This document shows, in pieces, positions 45,335 to 54,009 of a DNA stretch of 64,000 nucleotides. Both the position numbers and the translations under genes were made by a program. Every line of letters starts with the position of its first letter. Position 1 is the stretch's first letter. The stretch comes from Motiliproteus sp047633175 (lineage in GTDB: Bacteria; Pseudomonadota; Gammaproteobacteria; Pseudomonadales; Balneatricaceae): positions 124,001 through 188,000 of the forward strand of contig JBLIEQ010000003.1 of the NCBI GenBank assembly GCA_047633175.1, in the 5' to 3' direction. The notes beneath the pieces were generated by a model. The model saw only the letters and a list, made by a program, of their open reading frames with translations, was not told where the DNA came from and made no database searches.

Positions 45335-46549
45335 ATGTCCGTCGTTAGAAAATCCAACAAACTGAGAAACGTCTGTTATGACATCCGTGGGCCTGTACTC
45401 GAAGAAGCCAAGCGCCTGGAGGAAGAGGGCCAGCGCATCATCAAGCTGAACATCGGCAACCCGGCCTCGTTCGGCTTTAACTCACCCGAAGAGATCATCC
45501 AGGATGTGATTCTCAACCTGCCTTCGGCCCAGGGTTACTGCGACTCCAAGGGGCTGTTCTCCGCCCGTAAAGCGGTCATGCACGAGTCGCAGCGCCGCGG
45601 CATCAAGGGTGTCAGCATCGACGACATCTACCTGGGTAACGGCGTCAGCGAGCTGATCATGATGTCGATGCAGGCGCTGATCAACGATACCGACGAGATG
45701 TTAATCCCCTCTCCTGACTACCCGCTCTGGACCGCTGCGGTGAGTCTGGCCGGCGGCACCCCGGTGCATTACATCTGCGACGAACAGGCCGGCTGGTTCC
45801 CCGATATCGACGACATCCGCAGCAAGATCAGCGAACGGACCCGTGGCATCGTCGTGATCAACCCCAACAACCCCACGGGTGCCGTCTACCCCAAGGTATT
45901 GCTGGAACAGATCGTCGAGCTGGCGCGCGAACATAAGCTACTCATTTTCGCCGACGAGATCTATGACAAGATCCTGTACGACGATGCCGAGCACATCCCG
46001 CTGGCAACCCTGGCCGATGATGTGCTGTTCCTGACCTTTAACGGCCTGTCCAAAAGCTATCGCTCTGCAGGCTTTCGCTCAGGCTGGATGATCCTGAGCG
46101 GCCCTAAACATTGCGCCCGGGATTATATCGAAGGTCTGGATATGCTCTCCAATATGCGCCTGTGTGCCAACGTGCCGGCGCAGAATGCGATCCAAACCGC
46201 ACTGGGCGGCTATCAGAGCATCAACGAATTGATCGTTCCCGGAGGACGTCTTTATGATCAGCGCGATGCCGCCTACGACATGCTCAACGCCATTCCCGGC
46301 GTCAGCTGCGTTAAACCCCAGGGGGCGATGTATCTGTTTCCTAAGCTCGATCCCAAGATGTACCCTATCCATAACGATGAAAAGCTGGCGCTGGACCTGT
46401 TGATGCAGCAGAAGGTGCTTATCGTCCAGGGTTCGGGCTTCAACCTGACAGACACCCAGCACTTCCGTCTGGTGTTCCTGCCGCGTATCGATGACCTGCG
46501 CGACGCGATCGAACGTATTGAGCGCTTCCTGCAGACTTACCGCCAGTAG
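45335..46549 (+). CDS. alaA: Alanine/glutamate-pyruvate aminotransferase AlaA
   Basis: PLP-dependent class I aminotransferase, main alanine-forming enzyme in E. coli. The 404-residue product begins SNKLRNVCYDIRGPVLEEAKRLEEEG as in YfbQ/AlaA. It shows NIGNPASFGF, NPNNPTGAVYP, DEIYDKILYD, the PLP Lys in FNGLSKSYRSAGFRSGW (near 239), and the C-terminal FRLVFLP. I start at ATG 45335; the frame is open to 45182 but lacks family resemblance there. A GC-rich hairpin (AGCGCCTT/AAGGCGCT, 46562-46584) follows the stop. Confidence 0.94.
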   Translation: MSVVRKSNKLRNVCYDIRGPVLEEAKRLEEEGQRIIKLNIGNPASFGFNSPEEIIQDVILNLPSAQGYCDSKGLFSARKAVMHESQRRGIKGVSIDDIYLGNGVSELIMMSMQALINDTDEMLIPSPDYPLWTAAVSLAGGTPVHYICDEQAGWFPDIDDIRSKISERTRGIVVINPNNPTGAVYPKVLLEQIVELAREHKLLIFADEIYDKILYDDAEHIPLATLADDVLFLTFNGLSKSYRSAGFRSGWMILSGPKHCARDYIEGLDMLSNMRLCANVPAQNAIQTALGGYQSINELIVPGGRLYDQRDAAYDMLNAIPGVSCVKPQGAMYLFPKLDPKMYPIHNDEKLALDLLMQQKVLIVQGSGFNLTDTQHFRLVFLPRIDDLRDAIERIERFLQTYRQ

Positions 46550-46583
46550 GCCCGGCAGAGGAGCGCCTTGCTCAGTAAGGCGC

Positions 46584-47486
46584 TTAGGCCCTATAGCTGA
46601 AATGCAGCACCTTCAGACCGCTCTTTGAGTCACGTTCCGGAAAGCTTGCCGGATTCGCCAGGCGCTCGACAAAAACGGCCAGAGGACAATGGGTCTGCAT
46701 CAGTTCGATCAAAAACTGACTCTCGACATCAGGATCATTCAAACAGACCAGCAGCTCCGCTTGCGGGCACAACAGCTCTGGCAAGCGACGCAGCACTTTC
46801 TGGTAATCCGAGCTGGCTACAAAGCTACCGCGCTGGAATGAGGGCGGATCGATAATTACCCGTTCGTAGGGCCCCAGTTTTTTCAATTTACCCCAACTGC
46901 GGAACAGCTCGTGCGGCAAGAAGCGCACTCCCCGGGAATCTTTATCATTAAGCTGATGATTACGCTGACCGCGCTTAAGCGCCCCCTTACTCATATCCAG
47001 ATTAACCACGGAATCGGCACCGCCGGCCATCGCCGCTACCGAGAAGCCACAGGTATAGGCGAACAGATTCAATACATTGCAGTGCAGGGCATGCTCCCGC
47101 ACCCAACGCCTGCCGTTAAGCATATCCAGAAACAACCCCAGGTTCTGGCGCTGCCCCAGCTGGAGCTCGAATTTAAGCCCCTCCTCGGTCACCACCAGGG
47201 TCGAGACCGGCTCACCGCTGAGCCACTCGACCGGCCCGCCCTGTTGATAACGATGCTGCACCGCCACCCCGGGGATCCCCTGATGCCTGGCCGCAACGGC
47301 CAGGATCCCCAGAGCCTCGGCCGTTTCCGGCTGGTACAGGCTGATCAACAACACCGACCCGAGCAGATCAACGTTGATATGCACCAGTCCCTCATAGCTG
47401 TGACCGCGGCCATGGAACAGGCGCAGCGCCTCGGTTGAATGGCACTCAAAGCGGTGAGCGGATATGTTGTCTATGATTGCCTGCAT
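46584..47486 (-). CDS. Class I SAM-dependent RNA methyltransferase-like protein (RlmI-related fold)
   Basis: A 300-residue protein from ATG 47486. The Rossmann SAM domain is visible: RQNLGLFLDMLNGRRWV, VLNLFAYTCGFSVAAMAGGA (motif I), NLDMSKGALKRGQRNHQLN and the catalytic DPPSFQRGSF motif with Pro-Pro. These resemble the RlmI/YccW and RlmK rRNA methyltransferases, but the N-terminal PUA domain of RlmI is missing and the N-terminal part is short. Target is unknown. The ORF is open to 47570, overlapping the divergent htpX leader; the later start is preferred but not certain. Confidence 0.8.
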   Translation of the reverse strand: MQAIIDNISAHRFECHSTEALRLFHGRGHSYEGLVHINVDLLGSVLLISLYQPETAEALGILAVAARHQGIPGVAVQHRYQQGGPVEWLSGEPVSTLVVTEEGLKFELQLGQRQNLGLFLDMLNGRRWVREHALHCNVLNLFAYTCGFSVAAMAGGADSVVNLDMSKGALKRGQRNHQLNDKDSRGVRFLPHELFRSWGKLKKLGPYERVIIDPPSFQRGSFVASSDYQKVLRRLPELLCPQAELLVCLNDPDVESQFLIELMQTHCPLAVFVERLANPASFPERDSKSGLKVLHFSYRA

Positions 47487-47620
47487 AAGAGACTCGTGGC
47501 TGAATGGGATCGGTAGTATAACCTTGGTATAACCTTTCATAACCTTGAAAGTTTTCTTTAATGACCCCACCTAACCGGCATAAACCTGCCCTGAGCGGTT
47601 TTTTACTAGGAAAAAACTAC

Positions 47621-48502
47621 ATGCGTATTTTGTTATTTCTGGCCACCAACCTGGCCATTATCCTGGTCGCCAGCATCACCCTGAGCCTGCTCGGCGTCGG
47701 CTCCACGCTGCAAGCCAACGGTATCGATCTGGACTTGGGCAATCTGCTGATCATCTGTGCCGTCTTTGGCATGGCCGGCTCCCTGATCTCCCTGCTGCTG
47801 TCCAAATGGATGGCCAAGCGTGCCACCGGCGTCCAGATCATCGGGAAGCCACGCAGTGCCGATGAGACATGGCTGCTCGAGACTGTGACCGAACTGGCCC
47901 AGCAGGCCGGCATCGGGATGCCCGAAGTGGGGATATTCCCCTCGTCACAGTCCAACGCCTTCGCCACCGGCTGGAATAAAAACGCGGCCCTGGTCGCCGT
48001 CAGTCAGGGGCTGCTGCAACGCTTCAGCCGTGCCGAGGCCAGGGCGGTGATGGCGCACGAGATCGGCCATGTCGCCAACGGCGATATGATCACCCTGGCA
48101 CTGATCCAGGGAGTGGTTAACGCCTTCGTGATGTTCTTCGCCCGTATCATCGGCCACACCGTCGACCGGGTGATCCTCAAGAATGAACGCGGCCACGGAA
48201 TCGGTTATTACATCAGCTCGATCATCGCCGAAGTGGTACTGGGGATTCTTGCCTCCACCATCGTCGCCTGGTTCTCGCGCCGCAGAGAGTTTCGCGCCGA
48301 TGCGATGGGTGCTCAACTGGCCGGCAGCGCGGCAATGATCGGTGCCCTGCAGCGCCTCAAGGCAGAGCAGAATCTGCCCACCGACATGCCCGACCAGCTG
48401 GTCGCCTTCGGTATCGCCGGGGGCCTGAAACAGGGGCTGGCCTCTCTGTTTGCCAGCCATCCACCGCTGGACGAGCGCATCGACGCGCTGCGCCATGGCT
48501 AA
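47621..48502 (+). CDS. htpX: Membrane protease HtpX
   Basis: Zinc metalloprotease of the inner membrane in envelope quality control. The 293-residue product from ATG 47621 (AGGA upstream) has two N-terminal membrane helices (about 4-25 and 35-55), the zinc motif HEIGH (in VMAHEIGHVANGD, near 145), two more hydrophobic segments (about 158-180 and 195-215), and the third ligand region RRREFRADAMGAQLAG. Matches the M48B family over its full length. A strong terminator follows. Confidence 0.95.
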   Translation: MRILLFLATNLAIILVASITLSLLGVGSTLQANGIDLDLGNLLIICAVFGMAGSLISLLLSKWMAKRATGVQIIGKPRSADETWLLETVTELAQQAGIGMPEVGIFPSSQSNAFATGWNKNAALVAVSQGLLQRFSRAEARAVMAHEIGHVANGDMITLALIQGVVNAFVMFFARIIGHTVDRVILKNERGHGIGYYISSIIAEVVLGILASTIVAWFSRRREFRADAMGAQLAGSAAMIGALQRLKAEQNLPTDMPDQLVAFGIAGGLKQGLASLFASHPPLDERIDALRHG

Positions 48503-48535
48503 GCACCATGGGCTCACGCTTTAGTAACTCAAAAG

Positions 48536-48562
48536 CCGCGATTCACTATCGCGGTTTTTTTG
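48536..48562 (+). terminator. Rho-independent terminator of htpX
   Basis: CCGCGAT (48536-48542) and ATCGCGG (48548-48554) with a 5-base loop, then T7. It lies 34 bases after the htpX stop. Confidence 0.9.
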
Positions 48563-48651
48563 ATGCAAACAGCAGCCAAAGCTGCTTAAATCGGCTCATA
48601 AAAACAGTGACAAAGTCGCTGGTGCGCTAGCTTCAGAAGGTCCTAATCCTG

Positions 48652-51267
48652 ATGATTCACAGTCGAATCAGATTACTAATACTTCCTATGGTCTTGCTGA
48701 CAGCAGCGACGCTGACGGTCGCGCTGATCATCAACCAGGCCTCCACAGAGCAGGATCGAGAAGCGGATAGCCTATACCGCTCCTTTATCCGCTCCTCCAT
48801 CATTCATGAAGCCGCCTTGCTGAGAGATCAGGCACTCGATTATGCCTGGTGGGATGACGCAGCTCGGAACCTGCTGCAACAGCAGGATCTTGAGTGGGCT
48901 GATGCCAATATCGGTAGCAATCTCTACGACCACTTTAATATACAGACCAGCTTGGTGGTCACTGCCGACAACCAGATCCCTATAGGCTTTATTAACGGCA
49001 AGCTACAGCGGGACCTCGGTCGATTCAGCACGGCACCCGCACTACAGCACCTGCGAGACCTTGCCCGGGACTCATCCCTGCAGGACCCCGAAGGAGCTTC
49101 CGGGCTGGTCAAGATCGCAGGGCAGCTGTATCTGGTCGGTGCCTTTGCCTTCACACCCGAGTCTACCGTGCAGACCCAACGGAGTGGAATTTACCTGTCA
49201 GTGCTGCTGCTAATGCGGGTGATCGATGCCGATTTTATTCAGCAACATTCCTTAAGCTACAACCTGCAACTACTCTCACTGGACTTAAGCGTCCAGGCAC
49301 AGGGACTACTGCTCAGCTCTGCGCTGGACGAGCCTCTGGCAACCCTGAGCTATCAAGCTCCCCGTCCCGGAGAACAGCTGCTCGACCGGGTGGCTGGATC
49401 ACTGCTAGGACTGATACTTATTTTTTTACTCCTGTTTGCCTCAGCGGCCTGGATCATCGCCAGGGTAACGACCCTGAATCAGCGCATAAATTTGGAAAAA
49501 CAGGCGCTGGCCGAAGAGGTCAGTCGACATCAGCAGGCACTACAGCAGCTGCGCATGAGCCACGAGGTCCTAAAGAGCACCAGCGAGGCAGTCGTTGTGA
49601 CCGACAGCCAGGGCGTGATTGTCGAGGTCAATCAAGCCTATTGCCAACTGACCGGCTTTTCGCGTGAGCAGGTGCTGGGAAAGAATCCCAACGTCCATAA
49701 GTCGGATCGCCATAACGACGACTTCTACCGGCAGATGTGGTCTCAATTATTACAGCACGGGCAGTGGCGCGGCGAAGTCTGGGACCGCCGAAGTAACGGT
49801 GAGGTCTACCCAAAATGGTTGTCGATCAGTGCTATCAAGAACGATCAGCAGCACACCAGCCATTACGTCGGTGTTTTTTCAGATATCACCGAACGCAAGG
49901 ATCAGGAAGAACGCTTACAACGACTGGCTCTCTATGATGCCCTGACAAACCTACCCAACCGATTATTATTTAAAGAGCGGGTCGAGCAGAGACTGCTCAA
50001 AGCCAGGCGCGATCCAACCTACAAAGCAGCCCTGCTGTTTCTCGATCTGGATCATTTTAAAGACGTCAATGATTCGCTGGGGCATCTCGCGGGAGACCGG
50101 TTACTGATAGAGGCCGGCACACGAATCCAGGAGTGCATCCGCAGCAGCGATGCGGTGGGTCGAATCGTTAACGATCCCATCGCTGCCCGCATGGGCGGTG
50201 ATGAATTTACCATTGCGATCGATATAGAGAACAACGCTGCCGTTGCCATCATCATTGAACGCCTCAGGATGGCGTTCAGCGAGGCGGTCGTCGTTGAGAA
50301 CCAGCCTGTCTTTGTCTCCATCAGCATCGGCATTTCGGTGTTCCCGGATGACGGCAACAGCTACGAACAACTCGTCAACAATGCCGACAAGGCGATGTAC
50401 CGCGCTAAGCGCAGCGGCCGCAACCAGTTCAAGTTTTTCTCTGCCGGGATGGACAACATCGCCAACGGCCGTATCGAACTGGAGTCTGGGTTGCGCCAGG
50501 CGATTCGCGAGCAACACTTTATTCTTCACTACCAGCCTAAGATTGATGCTCATTCCGGTGGAGTCAGCAGCATGGAGGCTCTGATCCGCTGGCAACATCC
50601 CGATAAAGGACTGATCCCGCCTGGTGATTTTATCCAGGTTGCCGAAGACACCGGACTGATCCTACCAATCGGCGAATGGATCATCGACACGGCCTGCCAC
50701 CAAGTGGCGCTCTGGAGCCAGCAGCTGTCGCGTCCCCTGAAGGTCGCCGTAAACTTATCCGCCAGACAGTTTATGGACCCCCTGCTACTGGAAAAAATAA
50801 TCGCCGCCTTGGCGCGCAGTGGCCTTCCCCCCCAGCAACTGGAACTAGAGGTCACAGAAAGCGTCATGATCGAGGATATGGACGCCGCAATCAACGTGCT
50901 CTCCAAGCTGCAGGAAATCGGAATCAGTGTCGCCGTGGATGATTTTGGTACCGGCTACTCGTCACTAAACTACCTAAGAAAACTACCGCTCGACACGCTT
51001 AAGATCGATTGTAGCTTCACCGCCCGAATAGATCAGGATCCTAAAATGGCCGCGATCGTCAGGGCCATTATTCACATGGGCCAGAGCCTGGAACTAGAGG
51101 TGGTCGCCGAAGGGGTCGAAACCCATGAACAAAAAGAGCTGCTCCAATACTATGGCTGCCACTACCTGCAGGGTTTCCTGTTCAGCCGTCCACTGGAAGT
51201 CAGCGCCATGCTGGCTTATCTGCAACAGCCTGAACAGTCGCCCCCCCCCACCTCATACTCTATTTAG
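48652..51267 (+). CDS. CHASE4-PAS-GGDEF-EAL cyclic-di-GMP enzyme
   Basis: An 871-residue inner-membrane signalling protein. Membrane helices at about 8-28 and 250-270 bracket a periplasmic CHASE4-type sensor with the typical DYAWWDDA (63-70). Then PAS (about 303-415, EAVVVTDSQGVIVEVNQAY), GGDEF (motif GGDEF at 515-519) and EAL (motif EAL at 642-644, with ExTES and DDFGTGYS at 763-770, all catalytic residues apparently present). So it may both make and break c-di-GMP. Nine extra residues (about 503-511) just before GGDEF separate it from the RSSD of the inhibitory site. The C-terminus ends with three Pro codons in a C9 tract. Confidence 0.93.
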   Translation: MIHSRIRLLILPMVLLTAATLTVALIINQASTEQDREADSLYRSFIRSSIIHEAALLRDQALDYAWWDDAARNLLQQQDLEWADANIGSNLYDHFNIQTSLVVTADNQIPIGFINGKLQRDLGRFSTAPALQHLRDLARDSSLQDPEGASGLVKIAGQLYLVGAFAFTPESTVQTQRSGIYLSVLLLMRVIDADFIQQHSLSYNLQLLSLDLSVQAQGLLLSSALDEPLATLSYQAPRPGEQLLDRVAGSLLGLILIFLLLFASAAWIIARVTTLNQRINLEKQALAEEVSRHQQALQQLRMSHEVLKSTSEAVVVTDSQGVIVEVNQAYCQLTGFSREQVLGKNPNVHKSDRHNDDFYRQMWSQLLQHGQWRGEVWDRRSNGEVYPKWLSISAIKNDQQHTSHYVGVFSDITERKDQEERLQRLALYDALTNLPNRLLFKERVEQRLLKARRDPTYKAALLFLDLDHFKDVNDSLGHLAGDRLLIEAGTRIQECIRSSDAVGRIVNDPIAARMGGDEFTIAIDIENNAAVAIIIERLRMAFSEAVVVENQPVFVSISIGISVFPDDGNSYEQLVNNADKAMYRAKRSGRNQFKFFSAGMDNIANGRIELESGLRQAIREQHFILHYQPKIDAHSGGVSSMEALIRWQHPDKGLIPPGDFIQVAEDTGLILPIGEWIIDTACHQVALWSQQLSRPLKVAVNLSARQFMDPLLLEKIIAALARSGLPPQQLELEVTESVMIEDMDAAINVLSKLQEIGISVAVDDFGTGYSSLNYLRKLPLDTLKIDCSFTARIDQDPKMAAIVRAIIHMGQSLELEVVAEGVETHEQKELLQYYGCHYLQGFLFSRPLEVSAMLAYLQQPEQSPPPTSYSI

Positions 51268-51345
51268 AGGCAGGGATCGCCTGCAGGCAGCTGAAGGCTC
51301 CTGCAACAGCTGCATTTCCCACGTCCCTGTGGGTCGGCTCCCACA

Positions 51346-52329
51346 TTAAAGTGGAATCAGAACCGCATCGTATTGGGTGGATTGGTTACGGCCATGCTCT
51401 TTGGAATGGTAGAGCGCAGCGTCGGCCTGTTTCAGCCAGACTTCAAGGGAGCCGATCTGTGTATTGATCTGCGAAAATCCAAGACTGATGGTAAAACGCA
51501 CCGTTTCGCCAAGCGTCTCCACGACCATCTGTTCGATCTCATAGCGGGCTCGTTCACAGAACATAGCCGCTCCCTGGGCATCGGTATCACAAAGCACAAC
51601 CGCGAACTCTTCACCGCCGTAACGCCCGGCCATATCCGTATCGCGGATCATCTTTCGAACGGTAGCGGCCAGGGCGATGATCACCTCGTCACCCACCTGG
51701 TGGCCATAGGTATCGTTAACATTTTTAAAATGATCGATATCGAACATCACCAGGCATGAGCTAAGCTCCGAACGCTGGCAGCGTTTAAATTCATGCAGTG
51801 CCAGCTCTTCCCAGTGACCTCTATTATGCAGCTGCGTCATCCGGTCGGTTTTACTCAGGTGTGCCAGTTCAGCATTTAACCGCGTCATCGCCTGCTCATT
51901 GACCGCATTCTGGGTCACGTCATACAGGGTGATGCAGACGTTGGCCGATCCCGCGTTCACCGAGCTAAGCGGCAAGAAGCTCACATCCTGATACATAAAG
52001 TCTGATGAACCGGTGATCGGTCGATAACTTTTAAAGCGGAACAGGTAGGGACGCTGCTTCCAGGTCGAGTAGGCAGGCACTTTAAGAGCGGTAACGGCCT
52101 CAAGCTGTCGACTCATCCAGGCAACCGGAAGATCGGTAACCAGCTGAAACAGGTTAGCGCCGATCGCGCTGGCCGCACTGATACCCGAATGGTGCTCCAT
52201 AAAGCCGTTCCAGGCCACTATACGGCTGTCGCTATCGACCACCAGCAGGCCGACTTCGATACTCTGCAGAGCATCCATCATCCAATGAACATCTGAAACC
52301 GCAATGCTCTGATCTACGGACTGATCCAC
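51346..52329 (-). CDS. PAS-GGDEF diguanylate cyclase
   Basis: A 327-residue cytoplasmic protein: PAS domain (about 18-140, LLVVDSDSRIVAWNGFMEHHSGI) and GGDEF domain (about 155-325). The active-site motif is GGEEF (238-242), preceded at the canonical five-residue spacing by RDTD (229-232), the inhibitory I-site. It should therefore be an active, product-inhibited diguanylate cyclase. GTG 52329 is the start. The gene follows the REC-CheC gene on the same strand, and their junction is duplicated. Confidence 0.92.
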   Translation of the reverse strand: MDQSVDQSIAVSDVHWMMDALQSIEVGLLVVDSDSRIVAWNGFMEHHSGISAASAIGANLFQLVTDLPVAWMSRQLEAVTALKVPAYSTWKQRPYLFRFKSYRPITGSSDFMYQDVSFLPLSSVNAGSANVCITLYDVTQNAVNEQAMTRLNAELAHLSKTDRMTQLHNRGHWEELALHEFKRCQRSELSSCLVMFDIDHFKNVNDTYGHQVGDEVIIALAATVRKMIRDTDMAGRYGGEEFAVVLCDTDAQGAAMFCERARYEIEQMVVETLGETVRFTISLGFSQINTQIGSLEVWLKQADAALYHSKEHGRNQSTQYDAVLIPL

Positions 52330-52443
52330 GGGCTACTCCACTGACAGAATGAATACACTCATCCAATACGTATTTGAAACCGAGACACTCTGATCCACGG
52401 ACGGCTTCTCGGGCTACTCCACTAACAATTTAATACGCTCATC
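52279..52443 (-). repeat. 81-bp duplication of the REC-CheC/diguanylate-cyclase gene junction
   Basis: GGGCTACTCCACT occurs at 52330 and again at 52411, and CATCCAATG/CATCCAATA with GAAACC at 52279 and 52360: a direct repeat with an 81-base period and scattered differences. One unit covers the end of the upstream gene, the gap and the first codons of the downstream gene, so the duplication left an extra fused copy of both gene ends between the intact genes. Confidence 0.88.
52333..52398 (-). other. 21-codon chimeric mini-ORF produced by the junction duplication
   Basis: From GTG 52398 the duplicated copy reads MDQSVSVSNTYWM, the start of the cyclase, then SVFILSVE and a stop, the degenerate end of the REC-CheC protein. 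The stop lies three bases before the real cyclase start at 52329. If translated, it would couple to cyclase initiation like a leader peptide. It has no independent support and may be a passive by-product. Confidence 0.35.
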
Positions 52444-53451
52444 TAACAAAGGGATAGAGTCGCCGGTAAAGATAAGCAGCAGGATAAAATGAATAGGTTG
52501 CTCCCTGATGCCATAGCACATTTCGATGGTCATCAGCTCGGCATCCGCACCGGCAGGCTTGAACGCCAGCTCTTTCGAATCCAGCGCACGACCCAGCATA
52601 ACAGGATGCCCCATACTGAATTTAAGATCCAGCTGCTCGGCGAACCCTCCCATACAGGCACCGATCAGAATATTAGAGGTCTCCATCAACAGATCAAGCT
52701 GATCCCCGCCGTTGATCTTCCCCTGCTGTTCGATTAACCGCGACAACGCATCCAAATGGCTATCTTCGATAAACAGCAACGCCTCACCTGAAACCCCGGC
52801 ACCGACAAAGCCCTGAGTAACCGCAGAGACCTCTGAGGCAGGCACCTCTGAGCCAGGTATCGCTTGGAGAATCAATTGCGGTAACTGCTCAGTGCTGAGT
52901 TTACGTACCTGAGGTATCGGTAGTTCGATAAAGACCCCCAGCAGCCGCGCCAGCAGATCTGCCGCCTGCCCCATCCCCACATTCGCTATCTCTTGATAGC
53001 CTTCGTGGATATCAAACGCCAGCTCTTGTGGCCGCAGCGCGGGCCCCTGAGAGGCTGTCGCCGCCGCACTTCGGCCATCCAGTTCGTGGAGAATCCCATA
53101 CTGCTCCAGAATGGCCTGTAACTTATCGCTATCGATAGGTTTTTTAATGAAGTCTAGCGCCCCTAACGCCATCACCCGTTGCCGTGCCTGCGGCTGAACA
53201 TCGCCAGACACGACAATCACCAGCGTGGGCAGGTCCTGTGACCGAATCGCTTCTAGCACCTTATAGCCATCCATCACCGGCATATTCAGATCCAGAAACA
53301 GAATATCGGCGTTTCCGTCCATAATTCCAGCCAATGCTTCGACACCATCGGCCGCAAAACTGACCTTCACATCCCAGCTCTCAGGCAGCGAGCGCGCCAG
53401 CTGTTTACGGGCTAAACCAGAATCATCACAGATCAAGATAGGGACAGACAT
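52414..53451 (-). CDS. REC-CheC/CheX-type response regulator
   Basis: A 345-residue cytoplasmic protein. The receiver domain (about 1-120) has acidic DD at 9-10, phosphoacceptor Asp54 in LFLDLNMP, Thr/Ser-equivalent in VVSGD and Lys in FIKKPID. After a linker comes a CheC-like phosphatase domain (about 140-340) with two E-x2-N motifs: EIANVGMGQA (E154, N157) and METSNILIGACMG. It thus resembles a regulator able to dephosphorylate its own or another receiver. It lies upstream of the diguanylate cyclase on the same strand, probably in one unit. Confidence 0.9.
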   Translation of the reverse strand: MSVPILICDDSGLARKQLARSLPESWDVKVSFAADGVEALAGIMDGNADILFLDLNMPVMDGYKVLEAIRSQDLPTLVIVVSGDVQPQARQRVMALGALDFIKKPIDSDKLQAILEQYGILHELDGRSAAATASQGPALRPQELAFDIHEGYQEIANVGMGQAADLLARLLGVFIELPIPQVRKLSTEQLPQLILQAIPGSEVPASEVSAVTQGFVGAGVSGEALLFIEDSHLDALSRLIEQQGKINGGDQLDLLMETSNILIGACMGGFAEQLDLKFSMGHPVMLGRALDSKELAFKPAGADAELMTIEMCYGIREQPIHFILLLIFTGDSIPLLDERIKLLVE

Positions 53452-54009
53452 TAGCGATTACGACCTGGTGGGGTTGGTGAACAATAAGACAAGAACGACT
53501 GTACGTTAAGGCATTGATATTAAAAGTCTGAGCAACTCTATACTGACCCAGTTTGCCCTGTAAAGGGGATCCTAGCAAGCAGCCTCTCCTCCTCCTCCGG
53601 TCTCGGGCTTTATGCATAGGCTCTGAATTAACTTAACGCAGTTGCTCTTCACATTTTGTTTGGAACACAAAAGTTTAGTCACCCCCGGCATGATTCGCCT
53701 GCATCACCGTCTGGATTCAGGGTGCAACAACCTGGTCAACCCGCAATACGTTGCTAGACTAAAGACTAGCAACTACCTTATGAATTCATAATACACCAGT
53801 GTTACTCTTGTGCCCGCTGTAGATGTAAAGGTTACAACTCGGGTTTATTCAGGGAATAGAGTGGATCCTGGCAAAATCGTAGTTCAATACAGCATTAATA
53901 CTGCTGCCGGAGACTTCGGTAGTAGTCATCAAAGAATCAGTCCTGGTGAAGCGACAGATGCCGTCGTAAAAACGACTGATTTTTTACTTGATCTAATAAG
54001 GAATATTAA
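53452..54009. other. 558-base intergenic region between divergent signalling and thiolase genes
   Basis: No convincing gene. A weak open frame at 53810-54037 on the plus strand overlaps the thiolase start and has no family pattern. The region must contain promoters for both flanking genes and includes an 8-bp-arm palindrome at 53750-53773. Composition is more AT-rich towards the thiolase start. Confidence 0.6.
53750..53773. promoter_or_regulatory. Palindromic operator candidate upstream of the thiolase gene
   Basis: GTTGCTAG and CTAGCAAC form perfect 8-base arms around an 8-base centre. There is no T-run after it, so an operator is more likely than a terminator. It lies about 235 bases before the thiolase start. 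The regulator is unknown; TetR-type fatty-acid regulators bind dyads of this size. Confidence 0.5.
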
